Below are positions 46,490 through 57,197 of a DNA stretch of 64,000 nt, in pieces (positions within the stretch are counted from its first letter, which is position 1; each line of letters opens with the position of its first letter). This DNA comes from Streptomyces sp. NBC_01241 (lineage in GTDB: Bacteria; Actinomycetota; Actinomycetes; Streptomycetales; Streptomycetaceae), in NCBI RefSeq assembly GCF_041435435.1, contig NZ_CP108494.1:806001-870000 (forward strand). The letters run 5' to 3'. The notes under the pieces were generated by a model, which saw nothing but the letters and a program-made list of their open reading frames with translations, was not told where the DNA came from and made no database searches. The position numbers and the translations under genes are program-made.

Positions 46490-46558
46490 TGGCGTGGGGA
46501 CGGGCCACACGATGTACTCATGCGGCAGGTGAGCAGACCAGGAGACGAGGCAGCCCCC

Positions 46559-47065
46559 ATGAACCACTCATGCCATCAGTCGCCCCAGCCGTCGGTGCGC
46601 ACGGCTGTGACCACACCACCGGAGGCGGCACCGTTCTCGGGTCCGGCGGCCACCGGGCCGCGCCGCACGGTCGAGTTGACGGGTACCCAGGCACTGAGCC
46701 TGCTCGGCAGGACGTCGCTCGGGCGGATCGTCTTCACTCAGCGCGCGCTGCCCGCCATCCGACCGGTGAACCATCTGCTGGACCACGGTCAGATCGTCAT
46801 CCTGACCCATCAGGACTCGGATCTGTTCGCCCAGGCCCACGACCATGGCGATCGGGGAGTCGTGGTCGCCTACCAGGCCGATGACATCGATCCGCTGACC
46901 CATCTGGGCTGGAGTGTCGTCGTCACGGGGTACTGCCGCCCGGTCGCCGATCCGGACGCGCTGACGCGCTACCAGCGGCTGCTGCGGCCCTGGTCGGGCC
47001 CGGTGATGAACTGTGCGGTACGCATCCGTCCGCATCTGGTCACCGGAATCCGGCTGGCCGTCTGA
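46559..47065 (+). CDS. PNPOx-family flavin-binding split-barrel protein
   Basis: A 168-residue protein. A 35-residue Pro/Thr N terminus is followed by the split barrel: LTGTQALSLLGRTSLGRIVFTQRALPAIRPVNHLL, then IVILTHQDSDLF, VVVAYQADDIDP, GWSVVVTGYCRPVADPDAL, and an end block RIRPHLVTGIRL. This is the pattern of actinobacterial FMN- or F420-binding PNPOx proteins, several of which belong to DevR-type regulons. ATG 46559 is taken as start; ATG 46520 is possible. Substrate unknown. Confidence 0.83.
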   Translation: MNHSCHQSPQPSVRTAVTTPPEAAPFSGPAATGPRRTVELTGTQALSLLGRTSLGRIVFTQRALPAIRPVNHLLDHGQIVILTHQDSDLFAQAHDHGDRGVVVAYQADDIDPLTHLGWSVVVTGYCRPVADPDALTRYQRLLRPWSGPVMNCAVRIRPHLVTGIRLAV

Positions 47066-47487
47066 CCCAGTACTTGCATGCGGAATGTCGGCCCACGCGT
47101 GCTGCGGGCGGAGCCGTGCACCCGGGCGGCCGCAGCCCGGAGTGAGGCCGGCCCCGACGAGCGCGGGATCGCGGAGGATCCTGCCACGGCGTCAGTGCCG
47201 CTGATATCGCGCTGTCCAGGCCGGACTGCGGACCGTCTCGGCCAACAGCGCGGCCCCTGGCCGCGACATCGCACGGCGACCACCGCCCTCGACACGGACA
47301 CGCGGCAATGACCCCCGTTACACCTGTTCATCCGAAGAGTGCTTCTCTCCACGCGACGACCAGAACCTTGGCTCCTTCATGAGGCACTCAGTGCATCTCG
47401 GGCTCCGCAGCCCCTTCCTTCCGGTCCGGACCGCACTCCTGCTTCGCGCTCCGGAAGCATTCCTCGAAGCCCAACGACTCCGGACCG
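47066..47487. other. 422-bp intergenic stretch, nothing assigned
   Basis: It lies between the PNPOx gene and the convergent TetR gene. Overlapping frames on both strands are compositional. No repeat, RNA or gene remnant was recognised. Confidence 0.5.
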
Positions 47488-48162
47488 TCACCCGGCCCAG
47501 GCGGGCGGGCCGTTCACGGAAAACCGGGCTCGCGCTCGTGCGATCAGGACGGCCGGGTCGGGGCGCGCCTGCAGCACGTTCAGGATCAGGAGCCACCACT
47601 GGTCCAGCCGGGACCCGAGTTCCTGCTCCCTCGCCACCTCGTCGGTGAGGTTGTACAGACCGTACAGCGCGCACACGAGCGTTGTGGCAGTACCCGATGG
47701 CTCGATCCCCTCGGCGAGTTCACCCTTGGACCGGGCCTCGGCCAGAAGCCGCGTGACGGCCCCGGTCCAGGCGGCAAACGGTGCCGGCACGGCCGCGTCG
47801 ATGCTGCGGCGCTCGGCCCACAGACGGGCGCCTGCGCGGGCTACGACGTCCTCGCGCAGGACTCTGGCGACTTCGAAGCTCAGGGCGACGAGTTTCTCGA
47901 GCGGCGGGACGCCCGGGTCCGTGTAGTACGGGGTCAATTGCGGCCATGCGGCGAACTGTTCGCGGACGACGGCGAGGGCGAGCTTCTCCTTGCTGGAGTA
48001 GTGAAAGTAGACGGCTCCACTGGTCTTCCCCGAGCGGCCGCTTATGTCATTGATGCTGGTGCCCACATATCCCCGTTCGACAAAAAGATGTGCTGCGGCT
48101 TCCAATAGGGATCTCCGGATTGCCCGCGCCCTGTCTTGCACGTATGTTCCACCTTCGTTCAT
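47488..48162 (-). CDS. TetR-family regulator of the ArpA/ScbR gamma-butyrolactone-receptor type
   Basis: A 224-residue regulator. RRSLLEAAAHLFVERGYVGTSINDISGRSGKTSGAVYFHYSSKEKLALAV is the helix-turn-helix domain with the YFHF/Y-SKEELAxxV wording of ArpA-like receptors, and VVARAGARLWAERRSID belongs to the ligand domain. No afsA/scbA-type synthase is in the window, so it may be an orphan receptor. The stretch upstream is AT-richer and may hold its operator. Confidence 0.8.
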   Translation of the reverse strand: MNEGGTYVQDRARAIRRSLLEAAAHLFVERGYVGTSINDISGRSGKTSGAVYFHYSSKEKLALAVVREQFAAWPQLTPYYTDPGVPPLEKLVALSFEVARVLREDVVARAGARLWAERRSIDAAVPAPFAAWTGAVTRLLAEARSKGELAEGIEPSGTATTLVCALYGLYNLTDEVAREQELGSRLDQWWLLILNVLQARPDPAVLIARARARFSVNGPPAWAG

Positions 48163-48713
48163 TTATTCGAAATAAGGGACGCAGGGAGGTAGTGCGCCCG
48201 CACATTGGCGACGCTTCGCCGCCAATCGCACAACTTTTATTATCTTCGACTGTGCGTGCATACGGGTGACATTGATAAATCGCGGCCACATCCCGATGCC
48301 TCCGCGAACGGGACTGCTCCATACGGCCACTGGCACACGATGCACCCCAACTGACCTGATTTGCGGTCCAGTTGACCAAACCCACTGCACTCCACAACCG
48401 GCCTCCGGCGCGCTCCGCCCCTGCGCGCCTAGCCTGCAACCGGCCTGCCGTCAAACACTCGAAGTAGTGATTGCGCCCCTCTTCCCACAAAATTAACGTA
48501 GCGATCACGATGTTTTCAGGCTCGACCCATGCGGCGGATGGCGCCTGCAGCGGTGGGCCCCACGGAGGCGAATCGATCGCCTCGGCGCGCGGTCAGGAAA
48601 GACCGCTCGGCATCCCAAGTCCCAGCAGTCGAGCGCATCTCTCCCGCAGTCCGACATCTCACCGAACTCGGCGACACAGCGGGAATTGCACTCTCTCCGA
48701 GAACGGCAGAGAA
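48163..48713. other. 551-bp AT-richer gap before the HAD phosphatase gene
   Basis: The first 330 bp or so are clearly lower in GC than the flanks (for example TTTTATTATCTTCGACTG and CATTGATAAATCGCGG), with ATTTATTCGAAATAAGG just upstream of the TetR start. This suggests a regulatory region or foreign insertion. A 76-codon frame at 48266-48496 has poor codon bias and is not called. Confidence 0.45.
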
Positions 48714-49394
48714 ATGACAGCTCATAGCTTCTTCGACTGGTCTCCGGCCGCCATCGTCTTCGATTGCGACGGAACCCTGATGGACACCGAACGTCACTGG
48801 CAGGACGCACGCAACAGAGTCTTCAGAGAGTTCGGTCTCAAGCCCCCGGCCGGATTCGCCGAGCGAGCCAAGGGAGTGCATTACACCGAGTGCGGGAGCC
48901 TCATGGCCAGAGAGACCGGAAAGCCCGACCTCACCGACGATATGACCCATTCGCTTCTCCGACACTTCACGGCGCTGGTCGCCGCAGACCCTGTCACCAT
49001 GCCGGGCGCGGCGGCGCTGGTCCGTCTGGCCGCCCGCCACCTGCCGCTCGCGGTCGCCAGCAACTGCCCGCTGGACATGGTGGAGTCCAGCCTGGATCGA
49101 GCCGGACTGCTGGGCCACTTCGGCCACATCGTCGTCGCGGGCGCCGGATTGCGGCCCAAGCCCCATCCCGACGTCTACGCCTCCGCGGCAGATCTCTGTG
49201 GCGTGCGGCCGCAGGACGCGCTGGCGGTCGAGGACTCCGTCATCGGTATCGACTCGGCGCGAGCCGCCGGCCTACGCGCTCTGGGTGTCGGCCCTCGCCC
49301 TGCCGGACGGGGGGCGGACCGGGCCGATTTATGGGTCAGCACCCTGGCCGACCCGGAGCTGGTGGCCTGGGCCAACGCCTGGATCGCCGACTGA
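48714..49394 (+). CDS. HAD-superfamily phosphatase
   Basis: A 226-residue HAD-IA hydrolase with all four motifs: VFDCDGTLMDTE (nucleophile Asp), VASNCPLDM, GLRPKPHPDVY (Lys), and AVEDSVIGIDSARAAG. It probably acts on a small phosphorylated metabolite. Its nearest neighbour is the divergent ArpA-like regulator; HAD phosphatases do occur near some gamma-butyrolactone loci, but the link here is speculative. The ribosome binding site is weak. Confidence 0.87.
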   Translation: MTAHSFFDWSPAAIVFDCDGTLMDTERHWQDARNRVFREFGLKPPAGFAERAKGVHYTECGSLMARETGKPDLTDDMTHSLLRHFTALVAADPVTMPGAAALVRLAARHLPLAVASNCPLDMVESSLDRAGLLGHFGHIVVAGAGLRPKPHPDVYASAADLCGVRPQDALAVEDSVIGIDSARAAGLRALGVGPRPAGRGADRADLWVSTLADPELVAWANAWIAD

Positions 49395-49484
49395 TCGTTT
49401 CGGAATGAGGTTCGCAGGCGTCTCAAGCAGATGATGCCGCAGGCGACTTCGGTAGATTTCAAGCCCAGTGAGACGGTCGTGAGG

Positions 49485-49715
49485 CTATGAGGTTTGTGGT
49501 GCGGGTTCCCTGCGCTCGGCTGGGTCGTTGATCCAGGCCGTCTGGGGTATCTCGGGTGGTCTGGGGCGACGGCCGAAGCGTTCGGGATGGCGGGCGTACG
49601 CCTCGGCGAGGGTGAACCGTCCCGCCTTCCCCCGCTGGAGCGGGTTGTGGCCCCCGTTCACTCGTTTCGGCGCGCACCAGAACCACCGGCCCCTCGGCCC
49701 GCGCCACGAGGGCAT
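49485..49715 (-). pseudogene. Possible C-terminal remnant of an IS3-type transposase
   Basis: The frame ends FTLAEAYARHPERFGRRPRPPEIPQ then TAWINDPAERREP. This resembles the tail of actinobacterial DDE (integrase-core) transposases, where AYxxHPERFVRxxPxPPxxPxxxWIN closes the protein. The catalytic core and terminal repeats are missing. Identification is from memory of the tail pattern only. Confidence 0.4.
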
Positions 49716-49861
49716 GCTGGCGCAGATGAGCCGGCCAGGCTCGTCGGTGGACCAGTGGGCCCGGTACCAGCCCGCCCGGCCCCGCGAAAACGCGGCTTCT
49801 CATCCCGTGCGGTGACACGCCACGCGTGGCACGTTGGGTACAGCAACATGATGAGGAATTG

Positions 49862-50800
49862 GTGGCGATCATGCGAGCTCACCTCGGCGATCAGCTCGTT
49901 GTCGAAAGCCCGGCCACCGGTGCCGGCAGGCGCGACGGCGAGATTGTCGGACTGCACCACGAGGACGGAACACCTCCCTACGACGTGCGCTGGTCGGATA
50001 CCGACCAGGTGACGCTCGTGTTCCCCGGGCCCGACGCCCATATCCACCACCTTGAACACCAGCCCGACAGATCCCGTGAGCCATCCCGGCCGGACATGGC
50101 CGAGGCCGAGGCCGGTGCCGAGCCCGAGTCCGCCAGGACCCGGCACGATGGCGCGCCCAACCCCGGCGACATCGGCCGACGCGTGGCCATGGAACGCGAG
50201 CGGCAGGGGCTCAGCCGCGCGGAAACAGCCCGCCGCGCCAGAATGGCACCGGAGTACCTGGCATACCTCGAACAGCATCCGGCCGACCCGAGTCCGGCCA
50301 GCCTCATCAGCCTGGCCGACGCGCTCGGCACCACCGTCGCAGCCCTGCGCGGAGGCGGCATCGACCTGCCCCCCGGCCAGGGCCAGGCACTCCTGCACCC
50401 CCGGCTGCAGGACCTCGACCCCGACGAATGCCGCGCCCGGCTCTCCACACACGGCGTAGGACGCATCGCGGTGTCAACACCCGATGGCCCGGCAGTCTTT
50501 CCAGTGAACTACGAGGTCATCGACGGCACCATCGCTTTCCGGACCGCGCCTGACTCAGTGCCCGCGACAGCCGGGGGAACAGATGTCGCATTCGAGGTCG
50601 ACAACGTGGACGAGGCCATGAGCCAAGGCTGGAGCGTCCTTGCCGTAGGCCCTGCGCGGATCGTTACAGAACCCGACGCACTGCGACGGCTCGCCGATCA
50701 CGCCCACACCACGCCCTGGGCAGGAGGCGAACGCAACACATGGGTATCGATCCGTCCCACGCGCCTCACAGGGCGGCGCATCAGTCCAGCTGATCAGTAA
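49862..50800 (+). CDS. DUF1918 - XRE helix-turn-helix - PNPOx fusion protein
   Basis: A 312-residue three-domain protein. Residues 4-62 are DUF1918 (MRAHLGDQLVVES, DGEIVGLHHEDGTPPYDVRWSD). Residues about 97-160 are an XRE-type HTH (DIGRRVAMERERQGLSRAETARRARMAPEYLAYLEQ). Residues about 175-312 are a PNPOx split barrel (CRARLSTHGVGRIAVST, PVNYEVIDGTIAFRT, GWSVLAVGPARIV). GTG 49862 has GAGG 5 bp upstream; ATG 49871 is the alternative. The fusion suggests a flavin- or F420-responsive transcription factor. It is transcribed alone. Confidence 0.85.
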   Translation: MAIMRAHLGDQLVVESPATGAGRRDGEIVGLHHEDGTPPYDVRWSDTDQVTLVFPGPDAHIHHLEHQPDRSREPSRPDMAEAEAGAEPESARTRHDGAPNPGDIGRRVAMERERQGLSRAETARRARMAPEYLAYLEQHPADPSPASLISLADALGTTVAALRGGGIDLPPGQGQALLHPRLQDLDPDECRARLSTHGVGRIAVSTPDGPAVFPVNYEVIDGTIAFRTAPDSVPATAGGTDVAFEVDNVDEAMSQGWSVLAVGPARIVTEPDALRRLADHAHTTPWAGGERNTWVSIRPTRLTGRRISPADQ

Positions 50801-51156
50801 CCGACAGCGGACAGCCACGAGGCCCGGCGGGCATTCCACGACCACGATCCAGCCCCGACCGCACAGCGATCGCGACCCATGGGCCCGCCGACTCACGTAT
50901 AGAGGCTTCGACGATCCAGGAACCTGCTCACCGACGCGTGCAACAGCGCTGGTCTACGGCGCGTGGCCGTGGCGCCTTGTCCGTCTCCAGGGCCGCCTTG
51001 ACTTCCATGTACGGCTGATTGCGACCGAGTCATGCCGTATGCCGGACTCGACACCCGTTCCGACGGTCTCAAGGGCACTCGAGGACGATCTGTGCAGGCC
51101 CGTGGGCCCAGCCCTCCCATCCGCAGGGGCGACTGTGAGCCCAGGGGCCGTGCGGC
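50801..51156. other. 356-bp stretch, nothing assigned
   Basis: It lies between the DUF1918-fusion gene and the sensor-kinase remnant. Frames on both strands are short and compositional. No hairpin or repeat was assigned. Confidence 0.45.
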
Positions 51157-51396
51157 CTACGGGACCACGGTCGCCGTCCGAGCACGCAGCTCCTGGCCGG
51201 CCCGGCCCGAGTCACGGGCACGCAGGCCGAAGATGGTGGACCGAATGATCTTGCTGGTCTCGGCCAGATCATCCACCGCACGCAGCAACCGCTCGCTCGC
51301 CTGTGGCTGATCCACGAGCCGTACCACGCTCTTCAGCGCCGTCCCCGTGGCGAACAACTGCTGAATGGCCGGGTTGTGCAGATCTCGTTGACCGGT
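51157..51396 (-). pseudogene. Remnant of an OsdK/DevS-type kinase HisKA_3 domain
   Basis: The minus-strand frame reads RDLHNPAIQQLFATGTALKS, then ASERLLRAVDDLAETSKIIRSTIFGLR. It lines up with the window's full sensor kinase ([40 protein letters not shown]). Sequence before the His box is out of frame, and no GAF or ATPase domain follows. It is a decayed second kinase about 130 bp upstream of the V-ATPase operon. Confidence 0.75.
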
Positions 51397-51442
51397 CGGG
51401 CGCCATCCGATGAGCTGCGAAGAGACCGCGGTACTTCAGTGC

Positions 51443-51456
51443 GGGCCGAGCGGCCC
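51443..51456. promoter_or_regulatory. DevR-box-like palindrome upstream of the V-ATPase operon
   Basis: GGGCCGAGCGGCCC: perfect 5-bp arms around GAGC, about 66 bp before the first ATPase codon. Position and form agree with the other palindromes near hypoxia-type genes here. Confidence 0.6.
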
Positions 51457-51522
51457 AGTCCAGGGCGACAGCGGTGTTGCCGCCGTGGACACTGATATGG
51501 GGATACACCTTAAGGAGCTTTC

Positions 51523-52014
51523 GTGGCGGCGTTCAGGGACTTCCTGATGCGGTTCCGTCCGGTCGGCTCGCCGGGCCGGGCGGCGCCTACGGGGGTGCCC
51601 GCAGACCGCTCGGCGGACCTATCAGCCGAACTGGTCCCAGTGCTCTCTCACCTGGAGCACGCCGAGACCGAAGCACAGCGGATCCGCGAGGAGGCCGCTC
51701 AACAGGTGGAACAGAACCGACGGGCCACCGCCGACCAGGCCGAGAAGATCGTGAGGCAGGCCCGGATCCGCGCCCGTGAAGTACGGGCGGAGAGCGCCAC
51801 GCAGGCCAGCGGCCTGGCCAAGAGCGAGGCGGCGCAATGTCTTGCGGAGTCGGAGCGCGAAGCCGCCCTGCTGCAGCGCCGAGCGCAGCAACGCATGGCT
51901 TTCCTCGTCAACAGCGTGGTGGCGGACGTCGCACAACTCGGCGCCTCCGCTGAGCCCGCAGGGGGACTCTCCGGGGGGAGGTCCCCGTGGGAGCGGGATG
52001 GGTCGCGGGAGTGA
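51523..52014 (+). CDS. V/A-type ATPase peripheral-stalk subunit, G/H-like
   Basis: A 163-residue protein, mostly a long helix rich in Ala, Glu, Gln and Arg (residues 50-135: EAQRIREEAAQQVEQNRR, KIVRQARIRAREVRAES) like the G/H stalk subunit that pairs with subunit E. AAGGAG at 51512-51517 selects GTG 51523. It heads the nine-gene operon and overlaps subunit C by 28 bp. Coiled-coil stalks are poorly conserved, so operon position supports the call. Confidence 0.75.
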   Translation: MAAFRDFLMRFRPVGSPGRAAPTGVPADRSADLSAELVPVLSHLEHAETEAQRIREEAAQQVEQNRRATADQAEKIVRQARIRAREVRAESATQASGLAKSEAAQCLAESEREAALLQRRAQQRMAFLVNSVVADVAQLGASAEPAGGLSGGRSPWERDGSRE

Positions 52015-52902
52015 CCCGGGCCAGAGCCATGGTGTCGCGCCGCCTAGGACCCCGTGCCGCCCGGGAGGTGGCTGCAGCGGCGACGCTCGATGACGCCCTC
52101 GGGCACCTCGCGGTTACGGCGTACCGGCGCGGCCTCGACACGGAGGCCGGACTGGCGGCCGCCCAGCGCTCCGTCGCAGCGACTCTGCTGTGGCATCTGC
52201 GAGTACTCGCGGGCTGGCTGCCGCGTCAGGGGGCGGGCGCAGTCCGCGTGCTGGCGTCCGGGTTCGAGGTCGCCAACGTGGACGCGCACCTGCGCGCGCT
52301 GTCGGGCACGAACGCCGACAGCCCCGACCCGTACCGGCTCGGCGGGCTGGCGACGGCCTGGCCTCGGCTCGCCGAAACCAGATCGCGGGCCGAGCTGCGG
52401 AGCGCGCTGGCCGGCTGTGCGTGGGGCGATCCGGGGGACGACTCGGCGGCGGCGGTGAGCACCGGCCTGCGGATCTCGGCCGCCGCCCGCACGGCCGGTG
52501 CCGTGCCCGAGGCGGTGTCCTGGGCAGCAGGGCGCCTTGCCCTGCTGGTCGGCCGCGAGCTGTTCGTTCACGGTCGTCGGCTGACGGAGCCGTCCGCTCG
52601 GCGCGCTGCCCGGGTCCTAGGCTCCGGGGCCCTGCACGCCGGGGCCTTCGCCGACTTCCGTCGGCAACTGCCGGGCACGGCGCGCTGGGCGGTGGACGGT
52701 GTCGAGGAGCCGGCCGGCCTCTGGCGGGCCGAGGCGCACTGGTGGGCGCGGGTCGAGCAGGACGGCTCCGCGCTGCTGACCGGTTCACGGCTGGACGCCA
52801 AGCCGGTTGTCGGTGCGGTCGCGTTGCTCTCCACTGACGCCTGGCGGGTACGGGCGGCGCTGGAGTCGGCCGCACGGGGCGGCGGACCGCTGGAGGCGTT
52901 CG

Positions 52903-52916
<14 letters not shown>
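51987..52916 (+). CDS. ntpC: V/A-type ATPase subunit C (AC39/d-like)
   Basis: A 309-residue, Ala/Arg-rich all-helical protein in the position and size of subunit C, the funnel-shaped part that joins the central rotor to the membrane ring. LAGWLPRQGAGAVRVLASGFEVANVDAHLRAL resembles the internal repeat of the family (region with FEVxNxDxxLR). GTG 51987 follows GGGAGGTCCCC. It overlaps subunit I by 14 bp. Confidence 0.8.
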
Positions 52917-54722
<1,806 letters not shown>

Positions 54723-54724
54723 CC

Positions 54725-54946
54725 ATGGGGCACGTGGCAGCCATCGGGGAACGGGTACGGGTGGCCGGGCTGTCTCTGGCCGGGGTGAGAGTCCTGGTCG
54801 CCGAGGAGCCCGATGCGGTCCGACGGGCCTGGCGGAGCCTGTCCGGCGAAGTCACGCTGGTGATCGTCACCCCGGCCGCAGCTGAGATGCTCGGCCGAGC
54901 AGCCTTGGAGAGCACGCGGCCGCTGACCGCGGTGATGCCGGCATGA
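54725..54946 (+). CDS. ntpF: V/A-type ATPase subunit F, short
   Basis: A 73-residue protein (usual members about 100). VAAIGERVRVAGLSLAGVRVLVAEEPDAV and VTLVIVTPAAAEML fit subunit F, the rotor-axis protein (IGDxxxxxGFxLAGV and ViliTexia patterns). ATG 54725 lies 2 bp after subunit K. Its stop overlaps subunit E in ATGA. The C-terminal helix of longer members is missing. Confidence 0.82.
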   Translation: MGHVAAIGERVRVAGLSLAGVRVLVAEEPDAVRRAWRSLSGEVTLVIVTPAAAEMLGRAALESTRPLTAVMPA

Positions 54947-55467
54947 CGACTCCCGCCGCTGGACAGACAGACGCCCTCGCGACGGTACGCGCCGAGTTGC
55001 TGCGCTCGGCGCGGGCCGACGCCGAAACGCTGCTCGCCCAGGCTGCGCGCGACGACGAGGCGGTGCTCGACCGCGCGAGGGCCGAGGCCGAGGAGATCGT
55101 GGAACAGGCCCGCCGCGAGGGTGCGGCCGAGGGTGCGGCCGTCGGAGCCGCCGAACTGCTGCGGGCCCACCGGAGCGCCAGGTCCCGCGAACTGGCCGTC
55201 CGCCGGGAGGCGTACGAGGAGCTGCGCCGCCAGGTGACAGAACGCGTCCGGGCCCTGCGGCACACAACGGACTACCCCGGTCTACGCGACCGGCTGGAGC
55301 GGCGGGCCCGGAAGGTTCTCGGCCCTGACGCCACCGTCACCGAACAGCCCGGCGGCGGGGTGGTCGCCCACGCGGCCGGGCGGCGGGCCGACTTCACCCT
55401 TGACGTACTCGCCGCCCGCGCGCTCGACCGACTGGGTGCACACACGGAAGCTCTGTGGACGCCGTGA
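54943..55467 (+). CDS. ntpE: V/A-type ATPase peripheral-stalk subunit E
   Basis: A 174-residue protein. The N half is a long helix (ARADAETLLAQAARDDEAVLDRARAEAEEIVEQARREG), the stalk. The C half is a small alpha/beta domain (KVLGPDATVTEQPGGGVVAHAAGRRADFTLDVLAARAL) matching the globular head that binds the catalytic hexamer. It overlaps subunit A by 13 bp. Confidence 0.88.
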   Translation: MTTPAAGQTDALATVRAELLRSARADAETLLAQAARDDEAVLDRARAEAEEIVEQARREGAAEGAAVGAAELLRAHRSARSRELAVRREAYEELRRQVTERVRALRHTTDYPGLRDRLERRARKVLGPDATVTEQPGGGVVAHAAGRRADFTLDVLAARALDRLGAHTEALWTP

Positions 55468-57197
55468 CCGGCTCGCCCCGAGCCGATGCTCGGATCCTGC
55501 GGGTGGCGGGGCCGCTGGTCGAGCTGGAGTACACCGGCGACACCGCCATGAACGACCTGGTCTCCCTCGGAGAGGCCGGGCTGCCCGGCGAGGTGGTAGC
55601 GATCACCGATGACGTCGTGACGGCCCAGGCGTACGAGTACACCGGCGGACTGGCCCCTGGCCACCGCGCCCGCCCCCAGGGCGGCCCGCTGTCGGCACGC
55701 CTGGGCCCCGGTCTGCTCGGCGGGATCTTCGATGGCCTGCTCCGCCCCCTGTCAGGCAGCGAGGACTGGCTGCTGCCCGGAAGCGGCGGGAGCGGAACCG
55801 CGGGGCGTACCTGGTCCTTCTCCCCTTCCGTGGCAGCCGGTGATCAGGTGACGGAGGGACAGGTACTCGGCGAGGTGCGGGAGGCGGGTCCTGTGCGGAC
55901 GCGGATCCTGGTACCGCCCGGCTGCGCCGGTCCGGTGCAGGAGATCGTCCGGGAAGGGGGCTACCCACAGGATTCGGTGCTGGCCGTCGTCGGCGGCGCC
56001 CAGGTACGGATGACCACCGACTGGCCGATCCGTCGGCCACGCCCTGTGCGCGAACGCCTCGACGCCCACCAGACGCTCAACACCGGCCAGCGCGTGATCG
56101 ACCTGCTCTTCCCCGTGGCCCGTGGCAGTACGGTCGCCGTCCCCGGCGGTTTCGGAACCGGCAAGACCATGCTGCTCCAGCAGATCGCCAAGTGGTGCGA
56201 CGCAGACGTCATTGTCTATGTCGGCTGCGGCGAGCGCGGCAACGAGATGGCCGATGTCATCGTCGAACTCTCCGAGCTCGTGGACCCCCGCACCGGGGGC
56301 CGGCTGGCCGAGCGCACGGTGGTCGTCGCCAACACCTCCAACATGCCGATGATGGCCCGCGAGGCCAGCATCTACACCGGTGCCACGGTCGCCGAGTACT
56401 TCCGGGACATGGGGCGAGACGTCGTGGTCATTGCCGACTCCACGTCGCGATGGGCCGAAGCGCTGCGCGAATTCGCCTCCCGCACCGGCGCTCTGCCGGC
56501 CGAGGAGGGCTACCCAGCGGGCCTCGCCTCGGCGATCGCCGCCTTCTACGAGCGGGCCGGTGCGGTGACCACCCTCGGCGGGGACCTGGGCTCGGTCACC
56601 GTGATCGGCGCGGTGTCCCCGCCCGGGGCGGACATGGCCGAGCCGGTGACCGCCCACACCGAGCGGTTCGTGCGCTGCCTGTGGACGCTGGACCGCGAGC
56701 TCGCCTACGCCCGCCGCTACCCGGCGATCTCCTGGGCGGGCTCCTTCTCCCGCGACGCCGACGTGCTCGCAGCCGGGCACGCGGAGGCCGGCGACCCGGC
56801 CTGGCAAGGCAGGCGGGCCGCGATCAGCGCCCTGCTGGCGGAGGCCGACCGGCTCACCGATCTCGTCGACCTCATCGGTATCACCGCGCTCCCCGACCAG
56901 GAGCGCATCAGTGTGCTCGGCGGCCAACTGGTACGCGAAGCGGTGCTCCAGCAGAGCGCCCTTTCCGACCAGGACGCCTACTGCGGCCCGGAGAAGGCAT
57001 CGGCTCTGGCCGAAGCGGTCCTCACGGTCGTCGCGCGGTGCCGGGAACTGGCCGAGGCCGATGTGCCGGCAGGCTCCATCGAGGAGGCGGACTTCGGCCC
57101 CCTGCTGCGCGCCCGCGAGGAAGTCGACCCGCACGACTCGGCGGGCGTGGCTCTGCGGCGGGACGCCGTGCTCGCCGTACTGCAGGAGCTGACGTGA
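55455..57197 (+). CDS. ntpA: V/A-type ATPase catalytic subunit A
   Basis: A 580-residue ATPase, the normal length. VAGPLVELEYTGDTAMNDLVSLGEAGLPGEVV is the N-terminal barrel. The bulge domain typical of A subunits follows (GGIFDGLLRPL near residue 90, then GDQVTEGQVLGEV). PGGFGTGKTMLLQQIAKW is Walker A, VYVGCGERGNEMADVI contains the catalytic Glu, VVVIADSTSRWAEALREFASRTGALPAEEGYPA is the Walker B region, and LGGDLGSVTVIGAVSPPGADMAEPV follows. It hydrolyses or makes ATP coupled to rotation. GTG start. Confidence 0.96.
   Translation: MDAVTGSPRADARILRVAGPLVELEYTGDTAMNDLVSLGEAGLPGEVVAITDDVVTAQAYEYTGGLAPGHRARPQGGPLSARLGPGLLGGIFDGLLRPLSGSEDWLLPGSGGSGTAGRTWSFSPSVAAGDQVTEGQVLGEVREAGPVRTRILVPPGCAGPVQEIVREGGYPQDSVLAVVGGAQVRMTTDWPIRRPRPVRERLDAHQTLNTGQRVIDLLFPVARGSTVAVPGGFGTGKTMLLQQIAKWCDADVIVYVGCGERGNEMADVIVELSELVDPRTGGRLAERTVVVANTSNMPMMAREASIYTGATVAEYFRDMGRDVVVIADSTSRWAEALREFASRTGALPAEEGYPAGLASAIAAFYERAGAVTTLGGDLGSVTVIGAVSPPGADMAEPVTAHTERFVRCLWTLDRELAYARRYPAISWAGSFSRDADVLAAGHAEAGDPAWQGRRAAISALLAEADRLTDLVDLIGITALPDQERISVLGGQLVREAVLQQSALSDQDAYCGPEKASALAEAVLTVVARCRELAEADVPAGSIEEADFGPLLRAREEVDPHDSAGVALRRDAVLAVLQELT

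Noticed and set aside
47318..47674. Minus-strand frame extending past the TetR stop
   Set aside because: Overlaps the TetR gene in another frame and has no recognisable domain.
48266..48496. Plus-strand 76-codon frame in the AT-richer gap
   Set aside because: Poor third-position G/C, no ribosome binding site, no family pattern.
49757..49773. GGGCCCGGTACCAGCCC as a further DevR-type box
   Set aside because: Arm spacing and symmetry differ from GGGCC-N4-GGCCC and it lies inside the transposase-like remnant.
55752..57134. Long minus-strand frame opposite V-ATPase subunit A
   Set aside because: Mirror of the codon bias of ntpA; product has no recognisable domain.
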